This document shows, piece by piece, positions 1-12,783 of a stretch of 64,000 nucleotides of DNA; the first letter of the stretch is position 1, and every line of letters begins with the position of its first letter. Below the pieces are notes generated by a model. It was not told the origin of the DNA and did no database searches. It saw nothing but the letters and a program-made list of their open reading frames with translations. The stretch spans positions 19,211,863-19,275,862 of the forward strand of contig NC_089280.1 of assembly GCF_963678975.1 (NCBI RefSeq), given 5' to 3'. Position numbers and translations under genes: made by a program. This stretch comes from Dysidea avara. Lineage: Eukaryota; Porifera; Demospongiae; Dictyoceratida; Dysideidae.

Positions 1-120
1 TGCAGAGGTATTTCTCATACTTTTCTTCTTTTGTAATGGGTGGAACAAAGCTGAAAACAAAGCAGAATGGCCACATCACTTTCCAGTACCTTGTAGTCAA
101 GCACGTGTGTTAAGTATTTT
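1..120 (-). repeat. Dispersed repeat fragment with a coding-like stretch
   Basis: Read on the minus strand, this stretch is open and encodes a hydrophobic piece containing WPFCFVFSFVPPIT. A related piece, WPLCFVFSYIPPVT, is encoded on the plus strand near 1411-1458, and a third partial match on the minus strand lies near 52568-52592. Three related copies in two orientations point to a repeat-derived fragment rather than a host exon. The window edge cuts it, so its full extent is unknown. Confidence 0.35.
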
Positions 121-480
121 TATAATATGTCTGGCCAGCACCATTCTTTCCTTTGATGTGGTATGTGTTGGTTCACCAGTCAATAAATTATATTACAAAA
201 AAGTGAACAATTAAATATAAGGAAAAAGTAGAAAACTTATATTGAGTAGGGATCATAATACTTGCATGCTTACTTAACCTTGCATTTGGCAACTCTAATA
301 AAATAAATCATGTTTATCAGCAGGCTGGCTAGTACAAGTATTAGGGAAGAGGTAGTTGTCAGGTCTGTAATAATTGTTTTAAAAACTGTTGGAATAAGTT
401 AGATTTTTACCGATTTGTTTACTACTTACATAATAAAATGCTCACCCTACTCATTGATTACTTTACATGCGCATAATTAC

Positions 481-1093
481 CAGGGCTGGGGGGGACCAGG
501 CATTTTCCCTGGGTTCTACTTTGTAGGGGGACCCAAGAGGACTTCCAGGGGCTTCATAGCTACACAACAGCTATATCCACACATACAATAAACATACAGC
601 AGTGCAAATATTCCCTCAAGACTCGAGGACACAGGAAACCTCAGTAAGAGATACCATCTATCAGCCAGCAAATTCGTAGCATATATTTCCAGGAGCAACA
701 TGCTCTTATAAGGCGCTTATAATGAACACTGTAACAATGTGACTTTTTCCACCAAATAGATTGAGGTACTCTAATAGAACAGTCACCCTAATACAGCAAT
801 CAGGAAAATATTCGGTTACATTAGCTACTCTAACAAGCTATTAAATTCAGCCTCACATTTAATTTTGGAGAGTATGGTGTTTAAAACTTTCCTGAGTGGT
901 AGCTCTGTAGCTATTTGGCAGAAGGTTTGCTATACAATTGAAGCTTGAGATACCCTAATAAAGTAGTCACTTTAATTATAACAGTCAGATGAACATTAAA
1001 AATTATACTGTGATAAACTATCAAAATCACTATCATATTCAATCTAAGAGGGTATAATTTTCCCCAGACCCCTAAATTCTTTTGACAGCCCTG
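481..1093. mobile_element. Non-autonomous hAT-like DNA element
   Basis: The ends are CAGGGCTG and CAGCCCTG, in inverted orientation. They are flanked by ATAATTAC on the left and ATTAATTAC on the right, an imperfect 8-9 bp target duplication as expected for hAT insertions. No transposase is visible. The inside carries copies of the short CTCTAATAGA motif that recurs across the window. Family assignment rests only on terminal structure. Confidence 0.5.
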
Positions 1094-1204
1094 ATTAATT
1101 ACACAAGTATGTAGAATGAAAATTAGAAATTTTAAGCTGGATTAGGGATCAAAGAAAGAAAACAAAGTAGTGAAACAAGGAATAGCTAAAAAGTAGTGAA
1201 GCAA

Positions 1205-1271
1205 TTGTCTATACCTGCAGATATACTAGTAGGGATTAAATGTCCATTAGTATATCTGCAGGTATAGACAA
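1205..1271. repeat. Perfect 24-bp inverted repeat (hairpin)
   Basis: The arms at 1205-1228 and 1248-1271 are perfectly complementary over 24 bp and separated by 19 bp. Flanking sequence with AAGTAGTGAAACAAG resembles the flank of the hairpin near 16.1-16.25 kb, suggesting both belong to one small palindromic MITE family. Confidence 0.7.
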
Positions 1272-2233
1272 CCTCTCTTGTTGCACTACATTTTAGCTAT
1301 TCTCTTGCCACTGAACCTGCGCATACCACACCAAAACAAAAAATGGTTCCAGACATGCATTAAATGTATTTTGCATCTGAACGCACCCCCAACAATTAAC
1401 TACCGAAAATTGAAGTGGCCATTATGCTTTGTTTTCAGCTACATTCCACCTGTTACACAGTGTTACAAACAAAGTACAGTATGAGAAGCGTCTCTGCAAT
1501 CAATTCAAGCCCATGGCCTTATCCATTGTTGAGTCATGCATAGCTGGAGGCATTAGTTAGTCAGTTGGTCTGTCATCAGCATAAAATAGATTTTTTTTAA
1601 ATTCATAGAAATTTGTTGGAAGGGTTTGGGGTTGCTCTGAAGACATTTATGGGCTTGGCTATGCCTAACCAATACTGCCAAGCTGTTATAAAGCAAAGGT
1701 GAGGCTGATACTGTTGGGCAAGAAAGCATAATTCATAATTGCAAGGCATGATCAAATAGACCACCACATTGCATACACTCACACTACTACCGCCTTGAAC
1801 TTTATAGCAGTTAGCCGTACACTGTGCAGTCATCACAGAGCTCTAGGACTTATGTAACATATCACAGACACACACAATTAAACCCACACACACATATCCA
1901 CACAACACGATAAGCTATACCTTGTGGTTCCATGAATATGTCACTATCAACTGAATTATATGGAGAGTAATTTTTCCTTTTTGGCAAGGTTGCATACATC
2001 TAAGGAACATCAACACCATCTATCTAACTATTAACTAAACACTATTAAATAATTAAACTTTGCTAAAGCATGACATGTGAACACTGACATATGTGACTGG
2101 CTAAGCAAAAACTGACTGGTTTGCAACACAACTGATACAAGGATAATGGCACAAAACGATAGCTACTTCCACTACTTACTTCCACTACTTGATCGTCACT
2201 ACTTATTTCTAAAGTTTTATTCTCCATATTTAC
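1272..2233. other. No supported gene
   Basis: Apart from the repeat-like coding fragment near 1411-1458, only short unconvincing open frames are present. It may be 3' non-coding or intron sequence of the minus-strand kinase gene to its right. Confidence 0.4.
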
Positions 2234-2293
2234 CCTAGCTTCTTTTCTGGTAGTTTGTACAAGCCACTGGTGATGGCAGTGACGATCTGATGA
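2234..2293 (-). CDS. Candidate small exon of the kinase/coiled-coil gene
   Basis: On the minus strand a CACAG acceptor precedes 60 nt that stay open in phase 0 (20 residues, SSDRHCHHQW then a basic stretch) and end at AGG followed by GTAAAT. Phase and orientation match the three better exons to the right. The exon is short, its residues are not recognisable, and chance could produce it. Support is splice-site grammar only. Confidence 0.3.
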
Positions 2294-2840
2294 CTGTGCA
2301 TGGCTATTGATCAGTCAAGTGGGTTGGCACAGATACAAAACAGTCTGTGATTGTGTAGCATTGTATTTAGCTCAATTTAATCACACCTGTGGATCTCTTA
2401 TGAGACCGTATATATGCTGGCTGCTGGCTTGCCATTGTCTTCTCTGTCATGCCTCCTTTGGGCCCTCCACCCTTTTGAGGTATAGCGAATCCAATCAAAA
2501 TGATGGGACACAAGGTGAGAATTTTGTATACAGTATGGTTAGATAGGTAGTATATACTATTATATATTATAGCTCTATGCAAGGTGAAAAAGTCTGTGGC
2601 AAATTAGAGTCACTCAACTTTACGCCATTATCTCTACAAACTTTAAAAGTAAAGACTAGTTGAGTTTTTGCTCAGTGGGTCACATATTTGGCAAGGAAGT
2701 AGGTGTGGAAGAAAACATTACCCTCTACAATACCCTCTACAATACTTTTACTTGTATATAGCTATAGGTAAACAAGTAGTACTAGGAAGATAGAGTTGTG
2801 GCTATTATATATTGAGCTCAACATAACAATGTGTACATAC

Positions 2841-2921
2841 TCCAAGTCTTTGAATAACTGGATTATCAGATTGCATCCTCCTCTCAGAACAAGCTTCCTT
2901 GACCTTTTGAGTATCAGGTGT
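2841..2921 (-). CDS. Exon of the kinase/coiled-coil gene
   Basis: A GTGATAG acceptor and GGA|GTATGT donor bound exactly 81 nt that read in phase 0 as 27 mostly polar, charged residues beginning TPDTQKVKEAC and ending QRLG. The phase matches the neighbouring exon at 3525-3656. The residues suit a helical extension downstream of a coiled coil but match no domain I know. The gene probably continues further left, since no stop codon is reached. Confidence 0.5.
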
Positions 2922-3127
2922 CTATCACAAACATGAAATGCAAATAAACAGCAGGAGCATGATTATATATTCATCAGGGGCATATCCAGAGAGGTTTCCA
3001 TGGGTAGGAAACTCATCTGGATTTCACATTTTCGGAACACTAAGTAACTGAGACTTCAAGATTTCCAAATTAGGAATCCTTAAATTTTTACTTCAAGTGA
3101 TGATCTTCACACCTTTTATTGTAATAT

Positions 3128-3509
<382 letters not shown>

Positions 3510-3524
3510 CTACCGTCTATTCAC

Positions 3525-3656
3525 CTGCATTGCAATCTGATTTTGATTTTCCATTGCTTTAGGAGCACTATTAAATTTTTCCTGACATTGTTCTTTAAGC
3601 TGCCGTATTTCATTTCTCATTATTTGGAGTTGACCTTCATAATCTTTACGTTCTTT
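3525..3656 (-). CDS. Coiled-coil exon of the kinase gene
   Basis: The 132-nt exon lies between an ATGTAAG acceptor and a CAG|GTGAAT donor and reads in phase 0 as 44 residues (KERKDYEGQL onward, rich in K, E, Q and R with hydrophobics spaced as heptads). It looks like a continuous charged helix and continues the coiled coil begun in the exon at 8528-8701. The acceptor has a weak pyrimidine tract. An alternative AG about 10 nt upstream gives an in-frame stop, so the chosen one is preferred. The donor abuts the CA-repeat intron. Confidence 0.6.
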
Positions 3657-5482
3657 CTTACATGTACTAAGCTTTAACAATAAAACACACATATTAGATA
3701 ATACAAATATAATTATGAGAATTTGTTTTAATATGTGCAAAGACAAGTAAGTGATCAGTGTGATGATATGAATAAACATAAAAAATTAATAGAGTACTAT
3801 TCAACCTTATTATATATATACTTATATATATATATATATAGTGTAAATTTTTACATTATAGCAGAAACCAAATTATGAATTTTGAAAGGTTAAATCCTTA
3901 AAAAAAGGACACATTTCCAAGATTTTGAAAGGTAGAACTTTATTATACAGCAATTTACGGTATACATGTAAATCTCTCGAACATGATGTGACAAACTTAA
4001 TCCACCACGTAAGCCATTTTAGAGTCACCAGCAAGGGGAGTTGAGGTATAAGCATGTTATATCACTAGCAACTCTTATCTCAATTAGTGGTATAGTAGAA
4101 AATATATTATAGCCATTCTCAATCTTTGCATTTACTGGATCACAAGTAAAGTATTTATATTTAAAGATTAACAGATTTCAGAATCAATTTACTTTTGCAT
4201 CAAAAGGGACTCCTCAAACTAAAAGCCCATTAAACTCACCCATTATGCTGTGTGTACATACCATAATTTGCTTTATGGTTGCAAAATAAATTTGGTAAGC
4301 AAAAATCACACAAACAAGTCTTAATTTTTGAGTATATAGGGTGGCTACTAGCTAGGCTATCTAGCCATGTGCCAGAACTTTGTTTAATTTGAGGTTCAAA
4401 GATTCCAGACATTGGCTAACTGTGTGGTTCACACATCAAGCATCAAAGAATGTGGCTTTTTTTACCACTGTAGACTGCAAAAAATAGATCGGTCATGTAT
4501 ATAAACATTTTACTCAGTGTTAATCATACAAAAATACTCTTATATACAAAACTTTTTACCATCAACATGAATTTGATACAAACACAAAGCTGTGCTTCAA
4601 TTTACCTCCAGCTTTGGAAGGTTACACACAAAATTTGATTGATATCATTTCATGAATTCCTGAGATATAAGTCCACAAAGTTCGTGTTAGTTTTTAGTTT
4701 TTGTATGAGTTAAATTCAAATGTGTGAAGTGTTCACTTTGAAATATGGCACAGGGTTAAAGACACATTTTAGTAGTAACCGTGATTGAAATCCAGTATAA
4801 TATACACATTGATAGAGTTACCGCTGTACATGAATAATAATATTATTGATGGATTGATGTAAAAAAATTGTTCTTGCAAACGCAGAGTAAATTGCATGTG
4901 AGAAGAAGTTGAAAATTAGTCTGTAGATTGGTTAATCATTGTACAACAGTCCAAGAACACAGTGGTTGGACTTTTGTGTGTCCCAATTTATGGGGCTCAT
5001 ATATAAGTGCAACAAGGCACAAAGGAACATAACACTCAAACTATAGCTGTGTTTTAACCATTGTGAAATTCCTTTGCATGCACAATCCTTTACGTAATTG
5101 CCTGGTTATGTTAGCAGTTAATTTATGAGTAGCCATATAAATTGTCTCCTACAGTAGAGAGAGATCTCAAAATGGCTACTGAGTTCACAGTTACAATAGT
5201 ATTATTGTAAGAGCTGTTCAGACTCTTTAATTAAGCACACAAGTACTTTGACTCATTATGGCTTGCTTTTAAGAACCAGTATCGTATATTGAGTAGCTTG
5301 AAGATGATGATGCAACAAACCACTGAGTATGCGCATGCCCTATATGGACTTGATGTTTAAAGTTAATCGGACAATGGTTGGAACCACTAGTATTACGCTC
5401 CTTGACGTTTATAAGTTCAAGCTTAAGGTTACGGAATATTACAAAATGCATGGGCAGAACATATTACAAAACCTGCTTTAAA

Positions 5483-6083
5483 TAGGGATGTCAAAATCCT
5501 GCAAAATTACGGAATTTCTTCTCCCGTAAATTTCATTTAAAAGTAGCACAATGAATTGTGCGTCTTGCAGACAGTTTAGGCACTAGATTTTTTCGTTTCA
5601 TAGTAATGAACTGGTCAAAGTAGTGCTCTTCTGGTGAGTTTCCTCGTGATTAGAGTAGCTAGGTGCGTGTATAAGCCCCAATGTTAGATCCCTGCCTAAA
5701 AAATGTATGGAAGATGACAGCAGGCTAGTTTTGTCGATCGCCATGCACAACAGTGTTTCAGTTAATCAATAGGTTGGTTTTCAGTCAGTGCAAGATGCAA
5801 CTTGAACACCTGTATTAGTTTCCTGTCAATGCTACGCAATTGATAATACAAAGTGACATAATCACCCATACGTCACTTGTTTTTGTTTTGTGCCATGGCT
5901 ACCAATGGTGCTCAATAGAGAAGTCTGGAGAACCACCTATTTGTTTATTTAACAATTACTGGCTACCACAAAAGTAAATGTGGCAAACCTATATATCAAT
6001 TTGCAACATTTTTCAAACTCTACAAGATGCTGTGACTAAAACATGCATTTGTTAAACTTTTAAAAATCCGTTTGACATCCCTA
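5483..6083. mobile_element. MITE-like element with TAGGGATGTCAAA ends
   Basis: TAGGGATGTCAAA at the left edge is the exact reverse complement of TTTGACATCCCTA at the right edge, and flanking TTTAAA sequence is nearly symmetrical. The TA at each outer edge could be a TA target duplication, as in Tc1/mariner-type elements. No transposase is visible in the 601 bp. Family is not determined. Confidence 0.5.
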
Positions 6084-6302
6084 CTTTAAACCAAGCAGAA
6101 ATAAATAATTTCAACAGCTGTGTTGTGGTAGCAATACAACTAATTGTGCTTGTTTGTTTTAACTGTAGAACAAAGACTGTTCTTGAGTGTGTGGTCCACA
6201 ATAGAGCGATGTTTTATAAAAACGCGCCACCAAAAACCAGACAAACAGATTACTGAATCCTTATAATTTCAACACAAGTAACTAAACAACTAAAATATCT
6301 AG

Positions 6303-6444
6303 GTCCTGTGGAAGCGATTTTTTAAGTTACTGGTCATATAGATGTTTTATTGAACTTTTAGTAGATTTTTCGAGTAAACCAAGCATTTTGAGGCTTGTAT
6401 CTCTGTCACTGGGAAGAAACACGCCAAAAACGCTTCCACAGGAC
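6303..6444. repeat. Small inverted-repeat element
   Basis: GTCCTGTGGAAGCG on the left and CGCTTCCACAGGAC on the right face each other across about 110 bp. This looks like the termini of a very short palindromic element in the kinase-gene intron. Confidence 0.4.
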
Positions 6445-8527
6445 GTAATAATTTCAATATACAGTATCTCTATGCCCCGGAAATGCCAATAGAGCCTACA
6501 GCTTTTGCTGTATTTGGCGGCAGAAAAACATGGTAGTGACAGCTGGAGCTGAGTGATGTATGGGTTGGCTTACTTGTCTTGCTACAACAACTTGTAGTGT
6601 TCTACCTACCTCTAACTACACTGTAGCTGCATAAAAACAGTAAATATGAAGGGCTTCACCTTCATTTTAAACTTTTCACACTGCTAGACTGGTTTTATGG
6701 GCTTCTCAAAAAGTATCAATAGGCATTCAAAATTTTGAATGATAGCCTGTGACTATACCGTAACCTTAAAGTAATGATTCATATCTTTAGTGATAGTGAT
6801 TTTTGAGGACTCAAGTACCTTTTGGAGCAACCCTGAAAGAAATTGAAGGAATACACAGCTATGGAGTTATAATGTAACACCAAGACACACATGTAACAAC
6901 TGAATGATCAAGATAGTAAAATCAATTTGTTGTCATGCGTATGGGGTGAACCACTTGGGGAGAATGTTAACAAATTGATGTTGTACTACTTCTAAATAAA
7001 CCAAGTACCATGCAGCAAGCTGAAAATACATCATGATATAATTATTCAGTTTTGTTTTGTTGTATAACACTTTCAGAGTTATCAAGTAATAAGTTATTGT
7101 AATCTTATATTTACTAATTCATATAATTCTGTAATTACATTGCAGTACACTGCAAAGGAACAAAGCGCTTAAAACCACTAATAATACACAGAAGTATCTT
7201 CTTATATTTTGTTTATAGTATTTTCTTATACAAATTATCTCGGAAAAGCCTTTTAATTTTTGTTTGTGTTAGTAAGGGACACACCCCCCTTTGACTTGAA
7301 GGATTTCTTTTTCCTCAGTGGGAGATCTATGTGGGATTTTGTGGTTTCGACAGTTAGCTTAGAGGTAGTCTTTATTATTGCAATATGGATATTTATAGTA
7401 AAACCACTGTATTTCAGTGGCATGCAATTGCATTTAATTAACATCCACTGTAGCTACAACTCTCAACAACACTTTACCTTTCACCTTCCACTGCATTAAA
7501 CATTAAAAATGATCAAAATACTCTAATAGAGCAGTCAAGTAACTACTGTAACAGAGGCAATAGCTTACAGTCACAATGTTTTCAAGTTTGATTATTAAAT
7601 AGCTTAAAGCATTGGATTACTGCAATTTTAACTAAAAATAGCCTAAAATTCAATCTCAAAGCTTCTAACCCTCAAAAATCAAAAATTTCTGGAGATCTGT
7701 GGTTTTATTTTACATAATATTGAGAACATTACTTTTAAAAGTCTTATTGTTCCTGGTAGCCTAGGATGCCAGCTACATAGTTTTCAGCTGTTTGACACCC
7801 ACACAGCTTACTAATAAAAGCTTTCTCATCAAACTCTAGGAATCACACCAATGATTTGGACATGATCCTGGAATCAGGAATCAAAAGATCATTAGTAATT
7901 CGTTGTGTTTCTCTGTATTTCTATGCTTGTATCCTTATTGTAATGATAGTTGTACCAGGAATCACTTAGAATCACAGGAATCCTGTGTGGAATCACAGAA
8001 TTGGTAGGATTCCGAATCACGTCAATCAAAATCCCTGTAGCTGAAGACCCCTCAGTCCTAATAAACTCACTGCACCCATATTTCAAATCGGCACAAATTA
8101 ACCACCTTAAATCAAAGCATGGAAATGTATTACAGGCTCTATGCAGCCTTCTTTTCTTGCACACAGGTTGCTTTTAGCGTACAAAGTTTGCTCACATGGG
8201 TGCAGAAAGACAAACATAACATACTGCGCATAAACAACACACATGCACATTTTTGGAAAACAAGTTCAACGTGCCCACAGCCGGCCTGCAGTCAGCTGTA
8301 GGAACGTGCACAGTTAAAAATTAGCCTGTAGATAAATTAACCATTGTAGAAATGCTTTTTTTCAGTTTAAAATAGATCTGAGCAAAGGCCATGGAGTTGA
8401 AAAATCAAACAAGTGCTTGATCAAGATACTATATAGAACAACAGTACACATAGACTAAATGATGGTCACATATGAAACTTTTAAAAGCTAATATTTTCTT
8501 TTGAAAGTATTACAATTAAAACTTTAC

Positions 8528-8701
8528 CATAGTTTCCTTGTTTTTTAGTGCTTCTTTTGCCTTGCACAGGTCACTTTGGTAGCTGTCAGCCTGTTGTTTT
8601 GCCATTTGATGAAGGTGTTTATAATGATCAATGCTTTTATTAGCAGCAGCAAGCTTATCATCAAGTCTGTCAAGTTCTTTGGTAAGCCTTTCCTTTTCTC
8701 C
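8528..8701 (-). CDS. Coiled-coil exon following the kinase domain
   Basis: This 174-nt exon reads in phase 0 as 58 residues (GEKERLTKELDRLDDKL onward, ending EALKNKETM), a strongly predicted-looking coiled coil with regular leucine and charged heptads. It has a GTTAG acceptor and an ATG|GTAAAG donor. The preceding kinase exon is exactly 304 codons and ends in phase 0, so the two join without frame loss. The product would be a kinase with a C-terminal coiled coil, suited to oligomerisation; that role is inferred. Confidence 0.75.
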
Positions 8702-8827
8702 CTAACATGTTAAGTTAAAGTAACAAAATTTGACAGGGATGAATTCCATACAAGCAAATAATATATCCACACTTTACACACAGGCCCTATTTGTGTACAG
8801 TTCTGAGATTTACATAACAGTATTAGC

Positions 8828-9133
8828 CAGGGGCGGTGGAGCGGGTCAAAGAGTGAGGGGGCCAGGCTAGATGTAAGTTGAAGACCAAAAAAAACAAAAA
8901 CAAAGGTCACAGTCTGCTAGCTGACAATAGCTGCTCCACCAATTATATCTCCTTATTTATGACTACACATACGTATAGCTAGTAATTTGCTACACTGAAT
9001 ACTGTGACTGCTGTATTAGAGTATCCAGATCCTGACTGTTCTATTAGAGTATCTCGATCTTTTCTTGCAAACAGTGTCCCAAAAAAGTGGGGGGGCCATG
9101 GCCCCCCTGGCTCCCCCGTCTCCACCACCTATG
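8828..9133. mobile_element. hAT-like MITE with 8-bp target duplication
   Basis: The 306-bp element starts CAGGGGCGGTGGAG and ends CTCCACCACCTATG. Both sides carry the identical 8-mer GTATTAGC (8820-8827 and 9134-9141), the target-duplication size typical of hAT transposons. It sits in the intron between the kinase exon and the first coiled-coil exon. Two copies of the recurring ATTAGAGTATC motif lie inside. No coding capacity. Confidence 0.75.
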
Positions 9134-9645
9134 GTATTAGCAACAAAGAAACTGTTGTGATATTTCTTTACATGTCACACATAGTATGCTTTGAAGTTTT
9201 GCTACCAATGAATAAATAATAATAATATGTATCCACAAGTGGGTCTCTAAATGAATTAGAAATTGGCCAGGTTCATCTTGCTATTCCAGTCACAGCAACA
9301 TGATTTAGTGAGCATTACTAATTTGATCAGGGAACTGCCATAACTACGGAAATAATGCCAGTAATAGAACATATTCATTATTCAGAAACCTTCACTAGAA
9401 CTGTGAAACAGAAATTAATTTGGCAGGACAAAGGGATCAAGTTTATATAATAATTATAACCAGCTACTGGCAGTTCTTACCTTTAGCTACAAATATGTCA
9501 TTCTAATTACATGTCATTCCAATTACATGTATTCGTGTCTTTTACAGTTGTGCATAGCACACCTACGTATATCACTCATGATTGCTAAGTAACACAAATA
9601 CATACAGGACATTATATATACGTATATATGTAACTATTATCTCAC

Positions 9646-10557
9646 CAGTAATGGCTCATAATCAAGCAAGATAGACTGTATTTTGGATACCTTCAAATCT
9701 GGTTGCATCTCTCTTATGGCCTTGCAAATATCATTGACAGATGGTCTACGTTTAGGTAAATCTTGTAAGCACAGCAAAATAAGCTCTTTTAATTGGACAG
9801 ACACTTGAATATTTGCTAAATAATGTTCTCGTCGCTCTACTTCAGTAAGTACCAACTTTTTCCCTGTAACTTCGTCAAGATATGTTTCATCTTTAGGAAC
9901 AGGCCATATATGGCTCATTGTGTGTATTGTTACACACCCAAAGGAGAACACATCAACTGGTTTACCATAACGTGGGTTAACTGAGAGTGCTTCAGGTGGC
10001 ATAAAAATTACTGTCCCTGGAGCTTGGGTAGCTGACTTTGCATGGTTCGGATCAATTACCTTAGCTACACCAAGATCAGCAATTTTAGCTACCAGCTGTT
10101 TGTTTAGTAAAACATTATTAGAGGAGAGGTCTCGGTGTATGATATCTTGAGCATGGAGATATTGTAAACCAAGGGAAACATCATGTAATATAGACATCTT
10201 GATCTGAAACGAAACAGTAGTTGGTTCATGGCTCTGTAAATACTGCTTTAAGCTACAATCCATTTTCTCCATCACAAGCCATGGTAGTTTGGTACTTTTT
10301 CTGGGATGGTAAATACCTTGGAAATGTACTATATTGGGATGGCACAATACGCTACATTGAGCACATTCTTGAAGAAATTTTTGCTTGAGTGTGGTAAATC
10401 CTTTAGGGCTGGAAAAGTCTACTAGTGCATGATGTATTTCCTTAGCAGCACAAAGTACAGACACTTCAAGTACACGACCATAAGCTCCCTGGCCTATCAC
10501 TCTCTCAGTGCAAGTCACATTATCCAACTGTAATAACTTTATGTCTTCCATAGTCAT
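9646..10557 (-). CDS. TKL-like protein kinase domain exon
   Basis: The exon encodes 304 residues from the ATG at 10557 to a CTG|GTGAGA donor. Kinase landmarks are in order: glycine loop GQGAYG (residues 22-27), ATP-anchoring Lys39 in AAKE, helix-C Glu64, catalytic HRDL with Asn148 (141-148), metal-binding DLG instead of DFG (161-163), GTVIFMPPE activation segment (181-189), DVFSFG (202-207) and the closing Arg271. All catalytic residues are present, so it should be active as a Ser/Thr or dual-specificity kinase. The overall look is the tyrosine-kinase-like group, which is expanded in sponges. The domain runs nearly from the N-terminus with no signal peptide or membrane segment, so it is probably cytosolic. 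Coiled-coil exons follow. An AG lies just upstream of the ATG, so a 5' UTR intron is possible. Confidence 0.88.
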
Positions 10558-10957
10558 TTCAAATTAACCTGTAATGTTACGTACATTACAATCATGCCTT
10601 TTGAGAAAAGGCATAGAAGGTTTGCATACATGTATCATACAATTTTAAAAGTGCAACAGTTTATGTCAAGTGAGTATGTACATTGTACATGTAACAGGAC
10701 ACATGATAGTGTGTGTCGTGCAGCCAAGTACAATGCCCAACAGACAAATGTGTGTTTACAGAAACCAAGAAAATGCTGTTTTCATGCATCTGTAGCTCGA
10801 TAGTGCCTGAAAGTAAATCAACCAGTTTGCTATGAAACCTCCCTTGGAGTAGGGTATCTCCTATTCCAAATTTGAGTCAAATATTCCCAACCAACACGGA
10901 GGAGATATGTTCCTTCAAACTTCATTGTATTTTCTTCATATTTCTATTCTTATGTAT

Positions 10958-12783
10958 CAGGGCCAGAGGAAGCACTTCTAAAGTGGTCAGGCCAAGGGGT
11001 AGGCAGTATGAAATTTTATTTTATTTTAAATGCTTTTTAATGCAGGGTAAGCCTGCATTAATGGCCTGTGGGCAACATGTACCCACAAAAAAATACTGAG
11101 CACTTTGCTGTGTGAATACAATAGGGGATCTGGAGGTATGCTTCACTAGGAAAATTTTTAAAATTGCATGCTCTGAGATTAAATCTGGGACTATTTTCAG
11201 CTGTAGATTTCCTAGCAAATTATTGACTATAACACGTGTGTGTTAAACTCACTGCATGTTGCCATAATGTGTCCACATTAAAACACATGTAAATACAGTA
11301 CTGTTCCCTTTTGTTATAGCTACTATACAAATGCAGCATGAGTCTAACATTTGAAACTGATAGCTACATATCTTAATCGGTGAAGAACTTCCAAAGAACT
11401 CGCAATGAATGTAAGAGGTCGTCTTTCTTCCCAACTTCAAAGGGCGGTTGATTTGAATGGTGAATCTGGTACATCTTCCTGGTTACTGGCCCTGCCATTA
11501 CAGGAGCAGGGCTTCCATCTTAACGAACAAGAGTTCTGGGATGCTGTCCATCTGCGCTATGGATGGAAGTTGCTGAAGTCACGTCACTATGTCTGTGGGG
11601 CTCCGTTTACCATCGACCATGCCATGGTCTGTCAACATGGGGGCTTAACCATTTTGCAACACAATGACTTGCGTGACATCACGGCAGGTTTATTGTCAAG
11701 GATGTGTTCAGATGTTGCTACTGAGCCTCCCTTATAGCCTCTCAGTGGTGAAGTAATCACTCCCAAGTCTGCCAACCAACAGATGATGCCAGGGCGGATA
11801 TTCATGCACGCTGTTTTTGGGGATGGAGACAAAGTGCTTTTCTTGATGTAAGGGTGTTCCACCCTAATGCACCAAGTTACCGTAACTCCAGCATACCATC
11901 TGTATATCATCATCATGAATTACAGAAGAAGCAAGAGTATGGCAAACGTGTCCAGGAGGTGGAACAGGCTTCCTTTACCCCTTTAGTATTTTCCACAACC
12001 GGTGGAATGGGAAGAGAAGCACTAACATTCTGGCCGACATGCTTTCTCGCCACAGCTCAACATCTTATAGTGGCACTCTGGCATGGATTCGCTGCACATT
12101 GTCCTTTCCATTGCTTCGTTCTGCTACAATGTGTATCCGGGGGACACTATCCATCCTTCATCGTCCCAACAATGCTTCCCCGGAGATGGGCCATATTGCT
12201 GGCCCTAGGGATTTTTAGTTGTCCCCCTTTCAGTTGTCCAGCACACTTGCACCTTGGTACTGGGGGTGGTAGGCAAGGGCAGTACATCTAGCCCAGGAAA
12301 AAATAGCTATATAACTAAATTTTAATGTGATGAAGTCACAACTCATTGCATGAATAGCTAACTATGCACTAAGTTATATGTTTAATCTTACCCTATCATG
12401 CTATGCTGCAGTGCTCATATATTCATCCAATTATGTACACTTCCATGCAAAGCTATATATATTTCGTATTTGCTTCATAAAGCGGTTGACAAATAAATCA
12501 GTAAATACGTGAGTGCTCTATTAGGGTGACTGTTCTACTAGAGTGTTTCGATCTTTCCCATGATTGATTGTCACAGGGAAGGATTTAACAGCATGATGTA
12601 AGTACTCTACTGACATTATATCACACAATGTTTGCATGATGTTCTAGGCATCTATCATTCCCAAAAACATGCTAGCATAATCGGCCAGTGCCTATCAGTG
12701 ACTCGGATATATATTTTTAAAATTAATGCTGAAAAAGTGGTCAGGCTATGGCCTGACTGGCTGGACCGCTTCCTCTGGCCCTG
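10958..12783. mobile_element. Possible hAT-like element carrying a retroelement remnant
   Basis: Ends CAGGGCCAGAGGAAGC and GCTTCCTCTGGCCCTG match (with one change) as terminal inverted repeats, and subterminal GTGGTCAGGCC pieces recur at both sides. Flanks share only about 4-5 bp (TGTAT and CGTAT), so the target duplication is unclear. It encloses the retroelement fragment at 11405-12290, which has a different origin, so this looks like nested insertions. Confidence 0.5.
11405..12290 (+). pseudogene. Retroelement C-terminal fragment (CCHC plus nuclease-like module)
   Basis: An open frame of 110 codons contains SSWLLALPLQEQGFHL, a Cys/His cluster (CGAPFTIDHAMVC) and an HNDLRDITAGLL segment, a composite seen in retroelement polyproteins of corals and sponges. 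After a stop near 11737 another frame (from about 11848) continues with [16 protein letters not shown] and [14 protein letters not shown], the conserved downstream part of the same protein. A shift of frame and internal stops show decay. Arrangement of a CCHC-type cluster before a D/V motif recalls the endonuclease module of R2/NeSL-type elements, but that is inference. No reverse transcriptase core remains. Confidence 0.65.

Larger units (their letters stand above)
3657..8527 (-). other. Long intron of the kinase gene with repeats
   Basis: This 4.9-kb stretch separates two phase-0 coiled-coil exons. It contains a short (TA)n tract near 3812-3840, a 601-bp element with inverted ends (5483-6083), a hairpin pair (6303-6444) and the recurring CTCTAATAGAG motif near 7522. 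No further exon could be supported, although small phase-0 exons may be missed. Confidence 0.45.

Noticed and set aside
1603-1836. 77-codon minus-strand frame as a further exon of the kinase gene
   Set aside because: No splice sites in the right phase and no helical or domain signature.
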